64,000 nucleotides of DNA from Lacisediminihabitans sp046156175 (GTDB taxonomy: Bacteria > Actinomycetota > Actinomycetes > Actinomycetales > Microbacteriaceae). Position numbers and translations under genes: made by a program. The notes below the pieces were generated by a model. That model saw only the letters and a list, made by a program, of their open reading frames with translations. It had not been told where the DNA came from and did not search any database. Where the stretch lies: positions 310,001 to 374,000 of the forward strand of contig NZ_JAYLVL010000002.1 in the NCBI RefSeq assembly GCF_046156175.1, given 5' to 3'. Below, one piece after another: positions 7,592-17,229 of the stretch (the stretch's first letter is position 1; the number at the start of each line of letters is the position of its first letter).

Positions 7592-9664
7592 CTACCGCTT
7601 GTTTTTCAGCGACTTCTCCGCGATCGGCTCGAGGCCCGCATCACGGCGAGCGCGGAAATACTCCGCGGCCTCGTCCTGCCGGTCTCGCTCGGCTCCGGAT
7701 GCGATCGCCGACCGGACGTGCTCTGGTTCGAAACCGAAGGCATTCACGAGGTCGAGCGCATGCGGGCGCAACCGCGGAAGCAGGCGGTCGTCGATGTAGT
7801 CGGTGATGGCCGCGGCACGCTGGGCGGAGAGTCGGCCGTTGATGAGGTACCAGGCGAGGTTCTTCTCGATCAGGCTGAAACCGAAGAGGTCGCGGAGCCA
7901 GGTGAGCACCTCGGCGGTCTTCCCGTCGGTGATTCCGTCGAGAGCCTCGGTGAAGGCCTCCCATTGCAGCAGTTCGGCGTGGGCGGCGGCCGCTTCGATG
8001 AGTTCGTTCTGGTTGGCGTTGAAGAGCGCCGTGGCCTCGACCGGTGATGCCTTCTGTGCGGCCCGCAGCCGTCCGGCGAGCGCAGCGACCATCGTCTCCA
8101 CCCGGTCGGTGAGCAACTGGCGTTGGGATGCCGCGTCGCGCACGAAACCGACCGAGCGGGCCGTCGAGCCGAAGTCGGCGACGTTCTGCGCCAGCTTGCG
8201 CAGACCGGAGCGGTTCACGGCGACGGCGCCCACCTGGCCGGCGACATAGCCCGCCATCGCCCCCGCATCCGCATTCTTGAACTTGCGCGAGTAGTCGGTG
8301 AGCAGCCGCTTGGCCACGAGCTGGAGCAGCACATTGTTGTCGCCCTCGAAGGTCACGTAGATGTCGAGGTCGGCGCGCAACTGGGTGAGACGGTTCTCGG
8401 CGAGGAATCCGGCGCCGCCGCACGTCTCGCGGGCCTCCTGCAGTATCTCCAGCGCGCTCCAGGTGCTGAGTGGCTTGAGCGCGGCGGCGAGGGTCTCGAG
8501 ATCTTCGCGGTCGGCATCCGACGCTCGCGCTCCGGAGAACACGCCGTCGAACGCGGTGAGCAGCTTCTCGTGCGCGAAGGACATGGCGTAGGTCGTGGCG
8601 AGCTTCGGCAGCAGGCGTCGCTGGTGACGCTGGTAGTCGAGGATCACCTCTTCCTTCGTGGGGTCGGCCGCGGTGAACTGGCGGCGCTGCGATCCGTAGG
8701 TGATGGCGATGAAGAGGGCGAGCTTCGAGGCGACGACGGAAGCCCCGTCGAGCGAGACGCGGCCCTGCACCAGGGTGCCGATCATGGTGAAGAAACGTCG
8801 GCCCGGACTCTGGATGTCCGAGCTGTAGGTGCCGTCTGCGGCGACGTCGCCGTAGCGGTTGAGCAGGTTCTCGCGCGGCACGCGCACCCCGTGGAAGTGC
8901 AGGCGACCATTGTCGATGCCGTTGAGTCCGCCCTTCAGCCCGTCGTCCTCACCGCCGATGCCGTCGAGGAAGCCGTTCTCGTCGCGGATCGGCACATAGA
9001 AGGCGTGCACCCCGTGGTTGACACCCTTGGTCACGAGCTGCGCGAAGACGACGGCGGCGATGCCGTGCAGGGCGGCGTTGCCGAGGTAGTCCTTCCAGGC
9101 GGCACGGAACGGAGTGTCGAGCACGAACTCCCGGGTGGCCTCATCGTAGGTGGCCGTCGTGCCGATGGCGGCGACATCCGATCCGTGGCCGGTCTCGGTC
9201 ATGGCGAAGGCACCGGGCACCTCGAGGCTCATGATGCCGGGCAGGAACTTCTCGTGGTGGCGCTGGGTGCCGAGGTGGAGAACGGCCGCTCCGAAGAGGC
9301 CCCACTGCACGCCGGACTTGATCTGCAGCGAGGGATCGGCGGTCACGAGTTCTTCGAAGGAGGCGATGTTGCCGCCGTGGTCGTCGTTGCCGCCGAGACC
9401 GGACGGGAACGCCTTGAGCACCGATCCGGAGTCGACGAGCAGCTTGAGCTGGCCGAGCACGCGGGTGCGCTGGGCATCGAGGGCGAGGCTGTCGTCGCGA
9501 TGGAACGCGCTGTCCTTCATCAACTCGCGGGACTCGCGGCGAGCAGCGGCCCAGGTGCCGAGCAGGTACTCGCCGAGCCAGGCGGTATCGATGGCGCCCT
9601 TCGGGGCGGCGGGAGCGGCGGTCGGCCGGGACTCTGCAGTGATGCGGTCAGCGAGGTTCGTCAT
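7592..9664 (-). CDS. Acyl-CoA oxidase/dehydrogenase-like flavoprotein
   Basis: 690 aa. The length and domain order match acyl-CoA oxidases (ACOX type) rather than 380-aa dehydrogenases. The FAD-binding core has GAFAMTETGHGSDVAAIGT (middle domain) and RVSLDGASVVASKLAL, followed by an extended C-terminal half with GGAGFLAENRL, where the catalytic acid lies in this family. The reaction is oxidation of fatty acyl-CoA to enoyl-CoA at the start of beta-oxidation, with electrons going to oxygen or another acceptor. No other beta-oxidation genes are adjacent. A long rightward open frame antisense to it is a composition shadow. Confidence 0.88.
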   Translation of the reverse strand: MTNLADRITAESRPTAAPAAPKGAIDTAWLGEYLLGTWAAARRESRELMKDSAFHRDDSLALDAQRTRVLGQLKLLVDSGSVLKAFPSGLGGNDDHGGNIASFEELVTADPSLQIKSGVQWGLFGAAVLHLGTQRHHEKFLPGIMSLEVPGAFAMTETGHGSDVAAIGTTATYDEATREFVLDTPFRAAWKDYLGNAALHGIAAVVFAQLVTKGVNHGVHAFYVPIRDENGFLDGIGGEDDGLKGGLNGIDNGRLHFHGVRVPRENLLNRYGDVAADGTYSSDIQSPGRRFFTMIGTLVQGRVSLDGASVVASKLALFIAITYGSQRRQFTAADPTKEEVILDYQRHQRRLLPKLATTYAMSFAHEKLLTAFDGVFSGARASDADREDLETLAAALKPLSTWSALEILQEARETCGGAGFLAENRLTQLRADLDIYVTFEGDNNVLLQLVAKRLLTDYSRKFKNADAGAMAGYVAGQVGAVAVNRSGLRKLAQNVADFGSTARSVGFVRDAASQRQLLTDRVETMVAALAGRLRAAQKASPVEATALFNANQNELIEAAAAHAELLQWEAFTEALDGITDGKTAEVLTWLRDLFGFSLIEKNLAWYLINGRLSAQRAAAITDYIDDRLLPRLRPHALDLVNAFGFEPEHVRSAIASGAERDRQDEAAEYFRARRDAGLEPIAEKSLKNKR

Positions 9665-9853
9665 GGGATCGTCTTTTCGTCAGGAATTGCGGCCTTCGAC
9701 GGCCTGCATCGACGGTACGAGCCTCGCAGTCGACTGCCAAAGGGGTGGTGCGGCCCGCACGAATCACACGACGGCTGCGCGACATCCGTTGTAGAAATCC
9801 ACAGTCGGAAGGCGTGCGGGAATGGGAACACCTACTAGGTGGTTACCTCTGAC

Positions 9854-10231
9854 ATGCCTACACTCACTTTGACCACGGATGCCTTCGAAGAAACGGTGTC
9901 CTCCTCCGGAATCACTCTCGTGGACTTCTGGGCCGACTGGTGCGGCCCGTGCAAGATGTTCGGGCCGATCTACGAGGCCGCGAGCGAAAAGAATCCCGAC
10001 ATCACCTTCGGCAAGGTGGACACCGAGGCTGAGCAGGCCTTGGCCAGCGCCGCCGGAATCACCTCGATCCCCACCCTGATGGCCTTCCGCGACGGCATCC
10101 TCGTGTTCTCGCAGCCGGGAGCGCTGCCCGCGCCCGCCCTCGACCAGGTCATCGAGGCCGTGAAGGGCCTCGACATGGACGAGGTGCACCGCAAGATCGC
10201 GGAGCAGGAAGCCGCCCAGCCCGGAGCCTGA
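9854..10231 (+). CDS. Thioredoxin-family protein
   Basis: 125 aa. The active site WCGPC lies in FWADWCGPCKMFGPIY, and the cis-proline loop is SIPTLMAF, so the whole thioredoxin fold is present. It reduces disulfides in the cytosol. The start is set at ATG 9854 (MPTLTLTT) with AGGTGG 11 bases upstream; a GTG at 9839 would add five residues. A C-terminal tail of about 20 residues (DMDEVHRKIAEQEAAQPGA) extends beyond a minimal thioredoxin. No thioredoxin reductase is nearby. Confidence 0.88.
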   Translation: MPTLTLTTDAFEETVSSSGITLVDFWADWCGPCKMFGPIYEAASEKNPDITFGKVDTEAEQALASAAGITSIPTLMAFRDGILVFSQPGALPAPALDQVIEAVKGLDMDEVHRKIAEQEAAQPGA

Positions 10232-10257
10232 TCCGTTCCACCCCCGGTGGAGAAGAG

Positions 10258-10692
10258 CTACTCGACGTCCCAGCGGTCCGCCGCGGTCGCCTGGATGATC
10301 TCCAGCAGCGCCGAGCGCATGGCGGCGTTATCCGCGATGCTCGGGAACAGGTCGGCCTCGAGAGTCCTCGCCGACCCCCAGGCCGCCTCACCCGCCGGGG
10401 TGCGCGTGACGACATGGCGTCGTCCATCATCCGGATGCTTCTCGCGCGCGATGTAGCCCTCCCGCTCGAGCCGTTCGAGGGTGCGGGACATCGTCTGCAC
10501 CTCGACCCGGGCCGATTTGGCCAGCTCGGTCTGACTGCGCGGACCGGAGCCGAGAACATGCAGCACGATGAGCCCGGCGTGGGTGAGTCCGAGCTGTTCG
10601 AGCGCCTCGACCCAGGCGTGCTCGACGAGCCGCGCCGCCGTCGACAGCAGTCGGCCCGTCGGCCAGCCCTGCATTCCGACCGGATCGGTCAT
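10258..10692 (-). CDS. MarR family transcriptional regulator
   Basis: 144 aa. Winged-helix domain with SQTELAKSARVEVQTMSRTLERLEREGYI and the wing DDGRRHVVTRTPAG, as in MarR proteins that release DNA on binding small phenolic or drug-like ligands. It is divergent from the TspO-like/MFS pair and is the obvious candidate to control that operon and itself. The short distance to the divergent start (75 bases) supports a shared operator. Confidence 0.88.
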   Translation of the reverse strand: MTDPVGMQGWPTGRLLSTAARLVEHAWVEALEQLGLTHAGLIVLHVLGSGPRSQTELAKSARVEVQTMSRTLERLEREGYIAREKHPDDGRRHVVTRTPAGEAAWGSARTLEADLFPSIADNAAMRSALLEIIQATAADRWDVE

Positions 10693-10767
10693 CGCGTCGC
10701 CACTTCCTTCGCCCTCATTTAGCGCTATCGTGAATTACTAAGCTAGCTGATGATTCGGGAGAACACC
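10693..10767. promoter_or_regulatory. Probable MarR operator between divergent genes
   Basis: This 75-base gap is AT-richer than its flanks. It carries TTAG (10719-10722) and CTAA (10738-10741), inverted half-sites around TCGTGAATTA, followed by the palindromic AGCTAGCT (10741-10748). MarR proteins bind such short inverted repeats. The GGGAG at 10757-10761 is the ribosome binding site of the rightward gene. Confidence 0.4.
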
Positions 10768-11577
10768 GTGAACGAGACGCGAGACACTGTGCGACAGGCG
10801 GTCGTGCTGGTCAGTGCCATAGTCGCCGTGGTCGGCGCCTTCATCGGATCGGGAGCCGCGGGCGGCACTCCGATCCAGGATGCCGCGGGTGGCGCTCTTG
10901 CGGCGGATGCCACCCCCATCGCTCCCGGGGGTCCGGCCTTCGCCATCTGGACCCCGATCTATGCGGGGCTTCTGGCCTATGCGGTCTGGCAGTCCCTGCC
11001 CAAGCAGCGCGCCGATGAGCGGCAGCGCCGGCTCGGCTACCCGATCGCGGTATCCCTGATCCTCAATGCCGCCTGGATCCTCAGCATCCAGTTCGGATTC
11101 CTTGCCGCGAGCGTGCCGATCATCGCCGGGTTGCTCGTGGTGCTGGTCTGGGCCTTTCGCATCACGCTCGCCTCACGGCCGAAGAACCTGGTCGAGACGA
11201 TCGTCGCCGACGGCACGGTCGGGCTCTACCTGGGCTGGGTGTGCGTCGCGACGGCCGCCAACATCACGGCTCTTCTCGTCGCCTCCGGATTCCGCGGCTT
11301 CGGACTGGGCGCGGATGCCTGGGCCGTGGTGATCGTGGCGGTCGCCGGCCTCGTCGGCGTGCTCGTCGCCATCCGCGGGAATGGGCGGCTCGCGCCGGCC
11401 GTCTCGCTGTCGTGGGGGCTCGCCTGGGTGGCGGTCGCCCGGCTCACCGGAGACCTGCTCTCCGCTCCGGCAGGGATCGCCGCCATCGTCGCCGTGGTCG
11501 TCGTCGTGTTCGTCACCGTGGCCCTGCGGATCCGGAACTCCCGAAGTGCCGGGAGCCCGAAGGTGGTGTCCGCATGA
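10768..11577 (+). CDS. TspO/MBR-like tryptophan-rich membrane protein
   Basis: 269 aa with several membrane spans. The segment FAIWTPIYAGLLAYAVWQ and later W-containing helices fit the tryptophan-rich sensory protein group, although it is longer than a minimal five-helix TspO (about 160 aa) because of extra C-terminal helices. GTG at 10768 is chosen because GGGAG lies six bases before it; an in-frame ATG at 10750 lacks such a site. Its stop overlaps the start of the MFS gene (ATGA), so the two are translationally coupled. The ligand is unknown. Confidence 0.75.
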   Translation: MNETRDTVRQAVVLVSAIVAVVGAFIGSGAAGGTPIQDAAGGALAADATPIAPGGPAFAIWTPIYAGLLAYAVWQSLPKQRADERQRRLGYPIAVSLILNAAWILSIQFGFLAASVPIIAGLLVVLVWAFRITLASRPKNLVETIVADGTVGLYLGWVCVATAANITALLVASGFRGFGLGADAWAVVIVAVAGLVGVLVAIRGNGRLAPAVSLSWGLAWVAVARLTGDLLSAPAGIAAIVAVVVVVFVTVALRIRNSRSAGSPKVVSA

Positions 11578-13196
11578 GCGAGGTCGCGCAGGGCTCGTCC
11601 CGTCGCCGGTGGGCCGGACTCGTCTTCATCAGCATCGCCGTCGCACTGATCATCGTCGACTCGACGATCGTGAACGTGGCGATCCCGTCGATCATCAAGG
11701 ATCTCGGCATCACCTCGACGCAGGTGCAGTGGGTGCAGGAGAGCTACACCCTCGTGTTCGCTGCCCTGTTGCTCGTGTTCGGCACGCTCGCCGACCGCTA
11801 CGGCCGACGCAAGATGCTCATCATCGGTGTGACGATCTTCGCGCTCGCCTCGATCCTCGCGGCGTTCTCGCAGACCGGTGACCTGCTCATCGGCTCACGG
11901 GTGATCCAGGGCATCGGCGGGGCGATGGTGCTTCCGACCACCCTCTCGATCATCAATGCCACCTTCCGTGGCCGGGAGCGAGGGATCGCCTTCGCCGTGT
12001 GGGGCTCGACCATCGGTGGGATGGTCGCCGTCGGGCCGCTGCTCGGCGGCTGGCTCACCACCTACTTCTCCTGGCGCTGGGCGTTCGGCATCAACATCCC
12101 GTTTGGCATCCTGATCATCGTCGGCACGCTGGTCTTCGTGATCGAGTCGAAGGCGACCGACGTGCGACGCATCGACGTCGTCGGCGCGATCCTCTCCATC
12201 GTGACCAGCGCGACGCTGGTCTTCGGTCTGATCGAGGGGCGCACCTACGGCTGGTGGCTGGTGAACAAGTCGCTCACCATCGGCGACTGGACCTGGCCGT
12301 TCGATCTCTCGATCATCCCGCTCACATTCGCCGTGACGATCGTCGCCGGCGCCGCCTTCGTTCTCTGGGGCCTCCATCGCCAGCGGGTGGGCAAGACGAC
12401 GCTCCTCGCCTTCAGCCTCTTCTCCATCCCCTCCTTCCGCAACGGCAACATCGCCGCTCTCATCGTGTCCCTCGGCGAATTCGGCATCATCCTGTCGCTG
12501 CCCCTGTGGCTTCAGAACGTGCTGGGCTATGACGCCCTCCAGACCGGCTTCGTGCTGCTCGCCCTCGCCATCGGCTCCTTCGTCGCAAGCGGTTTTGCGG
12601 GCGCATTCGGCAACCGGGTCTCCCCGGTCACCATCGTGCGCGTGGGCCTGCTCGCCGAGATCATCGGGGTCACCGGCCTCGGATTCGTGATCTCGGCGAA
12701 TGCGACCTGGCTCGTGATCGTGCCGTTCCTCTTCGTCTACGGCTTCGGAGTCGGTCTCGCCACCGCGCAGCTGACCGGCGTCGTGCTCAAGGACGTGCCG
12801 ATCGAGGCGAGCGGACAGGGATCCGGCACCTCGAGCACCGCGCGCCAGATCGGATCAGCCCTCGGAATCGCCATCCTCGGCACGATCCTCTTCACCTCGG
12901 CGGGCACCGCCCTCGACTCGCGGCTGTCGCAGCTGCCGGATGCCCAGCGCACCCAGATCGTCAACGCCGTGGTCGACAGTGCCGGGGCCGCGATCCCGGG
13001 TCTCGAGAAGCAGAGTGCCTCGATCGCAGAAGACGCCCGCATCGCCTTCAGCGACGCCACCCGGTTCTCCGCCTTCTCGGCCGCCGGATTCCTGGTGCTC
13101 GGGTTCCTTGCGACCCTGCGACTCAGCGGCGTTTCCCGCAATCGCGAGGAGGAACTCGAGGCGGCGAAGACCACCTCGCCGCAGTCGACGACCTAG
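11574..13196 (+). CDS. MFS transporter, DHA2 (EmrB/QacA) type
   Basis: 540 aa, predicted 14 membrane segments. Motif A is LADRYGRRKMLIIG after helix 2, and motif C-like text appears in GPLLGGWLTTYFSWRWAFGINIPFG. DHA2 members are proton-driven drug exporters. ATG at 11574 overlaps the stop of the TspO-like gene. Downstream of a MarR regulator, this looks like a regulated multidrug efflux operon. The substrate is unknown. A longer reading from 11241 is in the frame shadowed by the preceding gene and is rejected. Confidence 0.92.
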   Translation: MSEVAQGSSRRRWAGLVFISIAVALIIVDSTIVNVAIPSIIKDLGITSTQVQWVQESYTLVFAALLLVFGTLADRYGRRKMLIIGVTIFALASILAAFSQTGDLLIGSRVIQGIGGAMVLPTTLSIINATFRGRERGIAFAVWGSTIGGMVAVGPLLGGWLTTYFSWRWAFGINIPFGILIIVGTLVFVIESKATDVRRIDVVGAILSIVTSATLVFGLIEGRTYGWWLVNKSLTIGDWTWPFDLSIIPLTFAVTIVAGAAFVLWGLHRQRVGKTTLLAFSLFSIPSFRNGNIAALIVSLGEFGIILSLPLWLQNVLGYDALQTGFVLLALAIGSFVASGFAGAFGNRVSPVTIVRVGLLAEIIGVTGLGFVISANATWLVIVPFLFVYGFGVGLATAQLTGVVLKDVPIEASGQGSGTSSTARQIGSALGIAILGTILFTSAGTALDSRLSQLPDAQRTQIVNAVVDSAGAAIPGLEKQSASIAEDARIAFSDATRFSAFSAAGFLVLGFLATLRLSGVSRNREEELEAAKTTSPQSTT

Positions 13197-13242
13197 CCCG
13201 CGTTGGTGTTGCCGACGAAACTGCAGCCGGGCCGGGCTGTGG

Positions 13243-14214
13243 TCAGGCGTCGGGCCAGCCCTCCGCGAAGCGGTCGGTGGCCTCGATGAGCGCCGAGAGG
13301 ATGCCGGGTTCGTCGAAGGCGTGGCCGGCATCCGGGACCATCACGAACTCCGCCTCCGGCCACGCGCGGTGCAGGTCCCACGCAGTCACGGCCGGAGTGC
13401 AGATGTCGTAGCGGCCCTGGATGATCACTCCGGGGATGTCGGCGAGCACACCGGCATCCCGGATGAGCTGGCCATCGTCGAAGAACCCGCGGTTGACGAA
13501 ATAATGGTTCTCGATTCGCGCGAAAGCGAGCGCGTAACGCGGGTCCGCGAAGGTCGAGACGACGTCGGGTCGGGGCAGCAGGGTGATGGTAGATGCCTCC
13601 CATACCGACCATGCGACCGCCGCAGGACCATGTATAGCGGGATCGGGATCGGCGAGGAGCCGGTGATAAGAGTGGATCAGGTTGTCGCGCTCATCGAGCG
13701 GGACGGGGGCGAGGAATCCCTCCCAGGCATCCGGGAACACAGCCTCGGCTCCCCCCTCGTAGAACCAGTCGAGCTCCGACTTGCGGAGGGTGAAGATGCC
13801 TCTCAACACCAGCTCCGACACTCGGCCAGGATGTGTCTCGGAGTAGGCGAGAGCGAGCGTGCTGCCCCACGATCCGCCGAACACCAGCCAGCGATCGATG
13901 CGGAGGTACTGGCGCAACAATTCGAGGTCATCGACGAGATGCCAGGTCGTGTTCGTGCTGAGGTCGGCTCCGGCATCGCTGGCATGCGGAAGGCTGCGCC
14001 CGGACCCCCGCTGATCGAGCAGGACGATGCGGTATTTGGCCGGATCGAACAACCGTCGGTGGTTGGGCTGCGTCTCGCCGCCCGGACCCCCGTGCAGGAA
14101 TACAGCGGGCTTGCCGTAGGGGTTTCCCGAGGTCTCCCAGTAGATGCTCTGGCCGTCCCCCACATCCATTAACCCGGATTCGTAGGGTTCGATCTCGGGG
14201 TAGAAACTGTGCAT
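13243..14214 (-). CDS. pip: Prolyl aminopeptidase (alpha/beta hydrolase)
   Basis: 323 aa. It has the oxyanion-region HGGPGGE (41-47), the nucleophile elbow GGSWGS with Ser115, and late GRYDICTPA (Asp) and DAGHAFDEPG (His) completing the triad. The DQRGSGRS segment is typical of the family. It removes N-terminal proline from peptides in the cytosol. Length and N-terminus agree with known proline iminopeptidases. It is convergent with the MFS gene, with 46 bases between the stops. Confidence 0.95.
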   Translation of the reverse strand: MHSFYPEIEPYESGLMDVGDGQSIYWETSGNPYGKPAVFLHGGPGGETQPNHRRLFDPAKYRIVLLDQRGSGRSLPHASDAGADLSTNTTWHLVDDLELLRQYLRIDRWLVFGGSWGSTLALAYSETHPGRVSELVLRGIFTLRKSELDWFYEGGAEAVFPDAWEGFLAPVPLDERDNLIHSYHRLLADPDPAIHGPAAVAWSVWEASTITLLPRPDVVSTFADPRYALAFARIENHYFVNRGFFDDGQLIRDAGVLADIPGVIIQGRYDICTPAVTAWDLHRAWPEAEFVMVPDAGHAFDEPGILSALIEATDRFAEGWPDA

Positions 14215-14438
14215 TCTTCGAGCCTACGACGGTCGAGCCAAGAGGCTCGCTTCGACTGCAACCACCCCCGAACGGGGGATACAGAAATTTCGGGCTGCCC
14301 GGTACTGTCGGCTATAGATTCGCCTCCCGTGGCGATGAATACCCGCATCGACGCAGCTCGTTCCGCGTGCATCCCTTTTCCCGAAGGGACTCATACGCCA
14401 TTCTGCGTGTCGTCACCCAACGACTCATGATGCAGGTC

Positions 14439-14461
14439 CCTGTAAAACCCGAAACTACAGG
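14439..14461 (+). promoter_or_regulatory. Leader hairpin next to the ribosome binding site of the EPS operon
   Basis: CCTGTA (14439-14444) pairs with TACAGG (14456-14461) around an 11-base loop. The 3' arm contains the AGGA that would be the ribosome binding site of the first EPS gene (ATG 14471). The 256-base upstream region (14215-14470) has no gene; a possible -10 element, TATAGA, lies at 14313-14318, which would give a leader of about 150 bases. Confidence 0.4.
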
Positions 14462-14470
14462 ATTTACCCG

Positions 14471-16006
14471 ATGAACGAAACGACGGTCCCCCGAACCGGA
14501 AAATCAGGCGTGCGATCCGCGCGACTGGGCCTCACCTCCGTTGGTGCGGTATCCGCTGTGCGCGGAAGTGAGCGCCCCTCATCCGGACAGCGTTGGGCTC
14601 GGTCCTATCGCCTCAAGCTGACAATCAGTGACATCACGGTGGTGAGCGTCGCGATGGCGCTGTCCTTTGTCGCCCGGTTCAACTTCACTGGCGTCGACCC
14701 CACGACCACGCTCAGTTCGCAGCGTTATGCCTATCTCTCCTTCGCGATGGCCGTCGCCTGGACCCTGTCGCTCAGCGCCTTCCACAGCCGCGATATCCGC
14801 GTCATCGGCATCGGTGCCAGCGAGTACAAGCGGGTGATCCACGCGAGCACCACTGTCTTCGGCATCGCGGCGATCCTGTTCCTCGTCGCCGAGATCAACA
14901 CGGCACGCTGGTTCTTCATCGTCGCCTTCCCGATCGGCCTCCTCGGGCTGCTCGGCACTCGATGGAGCCTGCGTCAGTGGCTCACAGCCCAGCGCAAATT
15001 CGGACACTTCCTCGCTCGCGTCATCGTGGTTGGACGGCGGACGGATGTCGAGAAGGTCGTCCGCCAGATCGACCGGACTTCAGGAGCCACCTATTCGGTG
15101 ATCGGGATCGTGCTCGATGGCGACGATCACGAGCTGGACGGCGGTGAGGTCGACGGAATCCGGGTCTGGCGAGGGCTCGACCGTGTAGCTGAGTTCGCTG
15201 AATCCCTGCATGCCGACGGCATCGTAGTGGCGGGCCAGCCCGGTGGCGAGAGCGATTTCATTCACGACCTCGCGTGGGAGCTCGAGGGGAAGACGATAGA
15301 GCTCATTCTGGCCACGAGCCTCGCCAATGTGGCAGGACCCCGCATCCACTTCCGCCCGGTGGACGGCCTTCCCCTCCTGCACGTGGAGATCCCACACTTC
15401 GAGGGAGGCAAGCACCTGCTCAAACGCGGTCTCGACATCCTCGTCTCGAGCACCGCCCTGCTCGTACTGAGTCCCATGTTTGTATTGCTCGCCATCATCA
15501 TCAAGGCCGACAGCGCCGGAAAGGCTTTCTTCTCCCAGGAGCGGGTCGGACGCGGTGGCCGCACATTCCACATCCTCAAATTCCGGTCGATGGTGGCCTC
15601 CGCACCCGAGCAACTCGCTGAGCTCCAGGTCCACAACGAGGGCAACGGGGTGCTGTTCAAGATGAGGAACGATCCCCGCGTGACGCGCATCGGCCGTCTT
15701 CTGCGCAAGTATTCACTCGACGAGTTCCCGCAGTTCTGGAATGTTCTCGTCGGGGACATGAGCCTCGTGGGGCCACGTCCGCCCCTCCCTAGCGAGGTGC
15801 TGAGCTACGAAGACCACGTCCGACGCCGGCTGTACATCAAGCCCGGCCTCACCGGCATGTGGCAGATCAACGGACGCTCTGCCCTCAGCTGGGAAGAGAG
15901 CGTGCGTCTGGATCTCTACTACGTGGAGAACTGGTCTGTCGTCGGTGATCTCATGATCATGTGGCGCACGTTCCGCGTTCTGATCCATCCGGTCGGGGCA
16001 TACTGA
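14471..16006 (+). CDS. Polyprenyl-phosphate sugar-1-phosphate transferase (WcaJ-like), first EPS step
   Basis: 511 aa. It has N-terminal membrane helices and a CoA-binding-like middle domain (VIVVGRRTDVEKVVRQI). The C-terminal bacterial sugar transferase domain starts at KRGLDILVSSTALLVLSPMF, with catalytic-region motifs KFRSM, LRKYSLDEFPQFWNVL, GDMSLVGPRPPLP and KPGLTGMWQINGRS. It attaches the first sugar phosphate to undecaprenyl phosphate on the inner membrane face. It opens a tightly packed operon whose members overlap or touch. The sugar donor cannot be read from sequence. Confidence 0.93.
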   Translation: MNETTVPRTGKSGVRSARLGLTSVGAVSAVRGSERPSSGQRWARSYRLKLTISDITVVSVAMALSFVARFNFTGVDPTTTLSSQRYAYLSFAMAVAWTLSLSAFHSRDIRVIGIGASEYKRVIHASTTVFGIAAILFLVAEINTARWFFIVAFPIGLLGLLGTRWSLRQWLTAQRKFGHFLARVIVVGRRTDVEKVVRQIDRTSGATYSVIGIVLDGDDHELDGGEVDGIRVWRGLDRVAEFAESLHADGIVVAGQPGGESDFIHDLAWELEGKTIELILATSLANVAGPRIHFRPVDGLPLLHVEIPHFEGGKHLLKRGLDILVSSTALLVLSPMFVLLAIIIKADSAGKAFFSQERVGRGGRTFHILKFRSMVASAPEQLAELQVHNEGNGVLFKMRNDPRVTRIGRLLRKYSLDEFPQFWNVLVGDMSLVGPRPPLPSEVLSYEDHVRRRLYIKPGLTGMWQINGRSALSWEESVRLDLYYVENWSVVGDLMIMWRTFRVLIHPVGAY

Positions 16007-17229
16007 TGCGCAAACCGGGGGCAGCTGATCCGATGAGGATCGCAATGATCGGAACCCGTGGGGTTCCTGCCGCTTACGGCGGATTCGAGACGGCAGTCGA
16101 AGAGATCGGCGCGCGCCTGGTCGAACGTGGGCACATGGTCACCGTCTACTGCCGGGGTTCGGATCAACGGGTGCCCTTCCACCGAGGCATGAAGCTGGTG
16201 CATCTTCCCGCGCTCCACCTCCGGGCCGCCGAAACCCTCAGCCACTCGGCCCTCTCGGTGATCCACGCGAGTGTGACGACCCGCCCGGACGCCGCGTTCG
16301 TCTTCAATGCGGCGAATGCTCCGTTCCTGCCGATTCTCCGCGCCCGCCGCATCCCGACGGCCGTCCACGTGGACGGGCTCGAGTGGATGCGCGACAAGTG
16401 GAGCGGCGCCGGACGTCGCTACTACCTCGGAGTCGAGCGACTCGCGGTGAAGCTGGCCGATGCCCTCATCGCGGACGCCCCCGGCATCGCGTCCTACTAC
16501 TCGCGCAAGTTCCAAGCCGAGACTGAACTCATCAGCTACGGGACCCGGATCGTGCGCAATCCCCCGAGCGAGCGGCTCGCGGAACTCGGCCTGGAGCCGG
16601 GCAAGTTCCACCTGGTCGTGGCGAGATTCGAGCCGGAGAACCACGTGGACCTGATCGTCGAGGGATTCTCCGAGAGCCGGGCGCACTACCCACTCATCGT
16701 GGTGGGAAGCGCCCCCTACGCGGCCGCGTACACCCGTCGGGTGCAGGAAATTGCCGACGCAGACTCCCGAATCCGCGTTCTCGGCGGCATCTGGGACCAG
16801 GAGCTGCTCGACCAGCTCTACACGAACGCCCTCACTTATGCCCACGGGCATTCGGTGGGGGGTACAAACCCGTCGCTGTTGCGCGCAATGGGTGGTGCGA
16901 CTCCGGTGCTCGCGTATGACGTCGAGTTCAATCGGGATGTTCTCGGAGAGGACGGGCTGTTTTTCCGCAGTGCTGCAGCCCTCCGAGAACAGATCGACCA
17001 TGCGGAGCACCACGCCCCCCAGCTCGAGAAAATCGGGCAGCGCCTTCAGCGGCGGGCTGAACAGAAGTACGACTGGGACGACGTCGCAAGCGAGTACGAA
17101 GCACTCGCCCGCCGACTCACCCAGGGAGCATCCATCCACACCAGGCGTCGCCACTCTGAGATCACAGCCTCTGGCGACTCGAACCGCACGATCCCGACAC
17201 CAGCCCCGACCGATTCGAGAATCTCATGA
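16006..17229 (+). CDS. GT4 glycosyltransferase with DUF1972 N-terminal domain
   Basis: 407 aa. The N-terminal MRIAMIGTRGVPAAYGGFET is the signature of DUF1972-type glycosyltransferases, often rhamnosyltransferases. The C-terminal Rossmann half includes HGHSVGGTNPSLLRAM, equivalent to the nucleotide-sugar site. It adds the next sugar to the lipid-linked intermediate. The start at 16006 overlaps the upstream stop (TGATG); ATG at 16033 is an alternative. Its last bases overlap the start of the giant secreted protein (ATGA), so the two are translationally coupled. Confidence 0.88.
   Translation: MRKPGAADPMRIAMIGTRGVPAAYGGFETAVEEIGARLVERGHMVTVYCRGSDQRVPFHRGMKLVHLPALHLRAAETLSHSALSVIHASVTTRPDAAFVFNAANAPFLPILRARRIPTAVHVDGLEWMRDKWSGAGRRYYLGVERLAVKLADALIADAPGIASYYSRKFQAETELISYGTRIVRNPPSERLAELGLEPGKFHLVVARFEPENHVDLIVEGFSESRAHYPLIVVGSAPYAAAYTRRVQEIADADSRIRVLGGIWDQELLDQLYTNALTYAHGHSVGGTNPSLLRAMGGATPVLAYDVEFNRDVLGEDGLFFRSAAALREQIDHAEHHAPQLEKIGQRLQRRAEQKYDWDDVASEYEALARRLTQGASIHTRRRHSEITASGDSNRTIPTPAPTDSRIS

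Noticed and set aside
8123..9838. 571-codon rightward open frame antisense to the acyl-CoA oxidase gene
   Set aside because: Composition shadow of a well-supported gene; no family motifs, low-complexity text.
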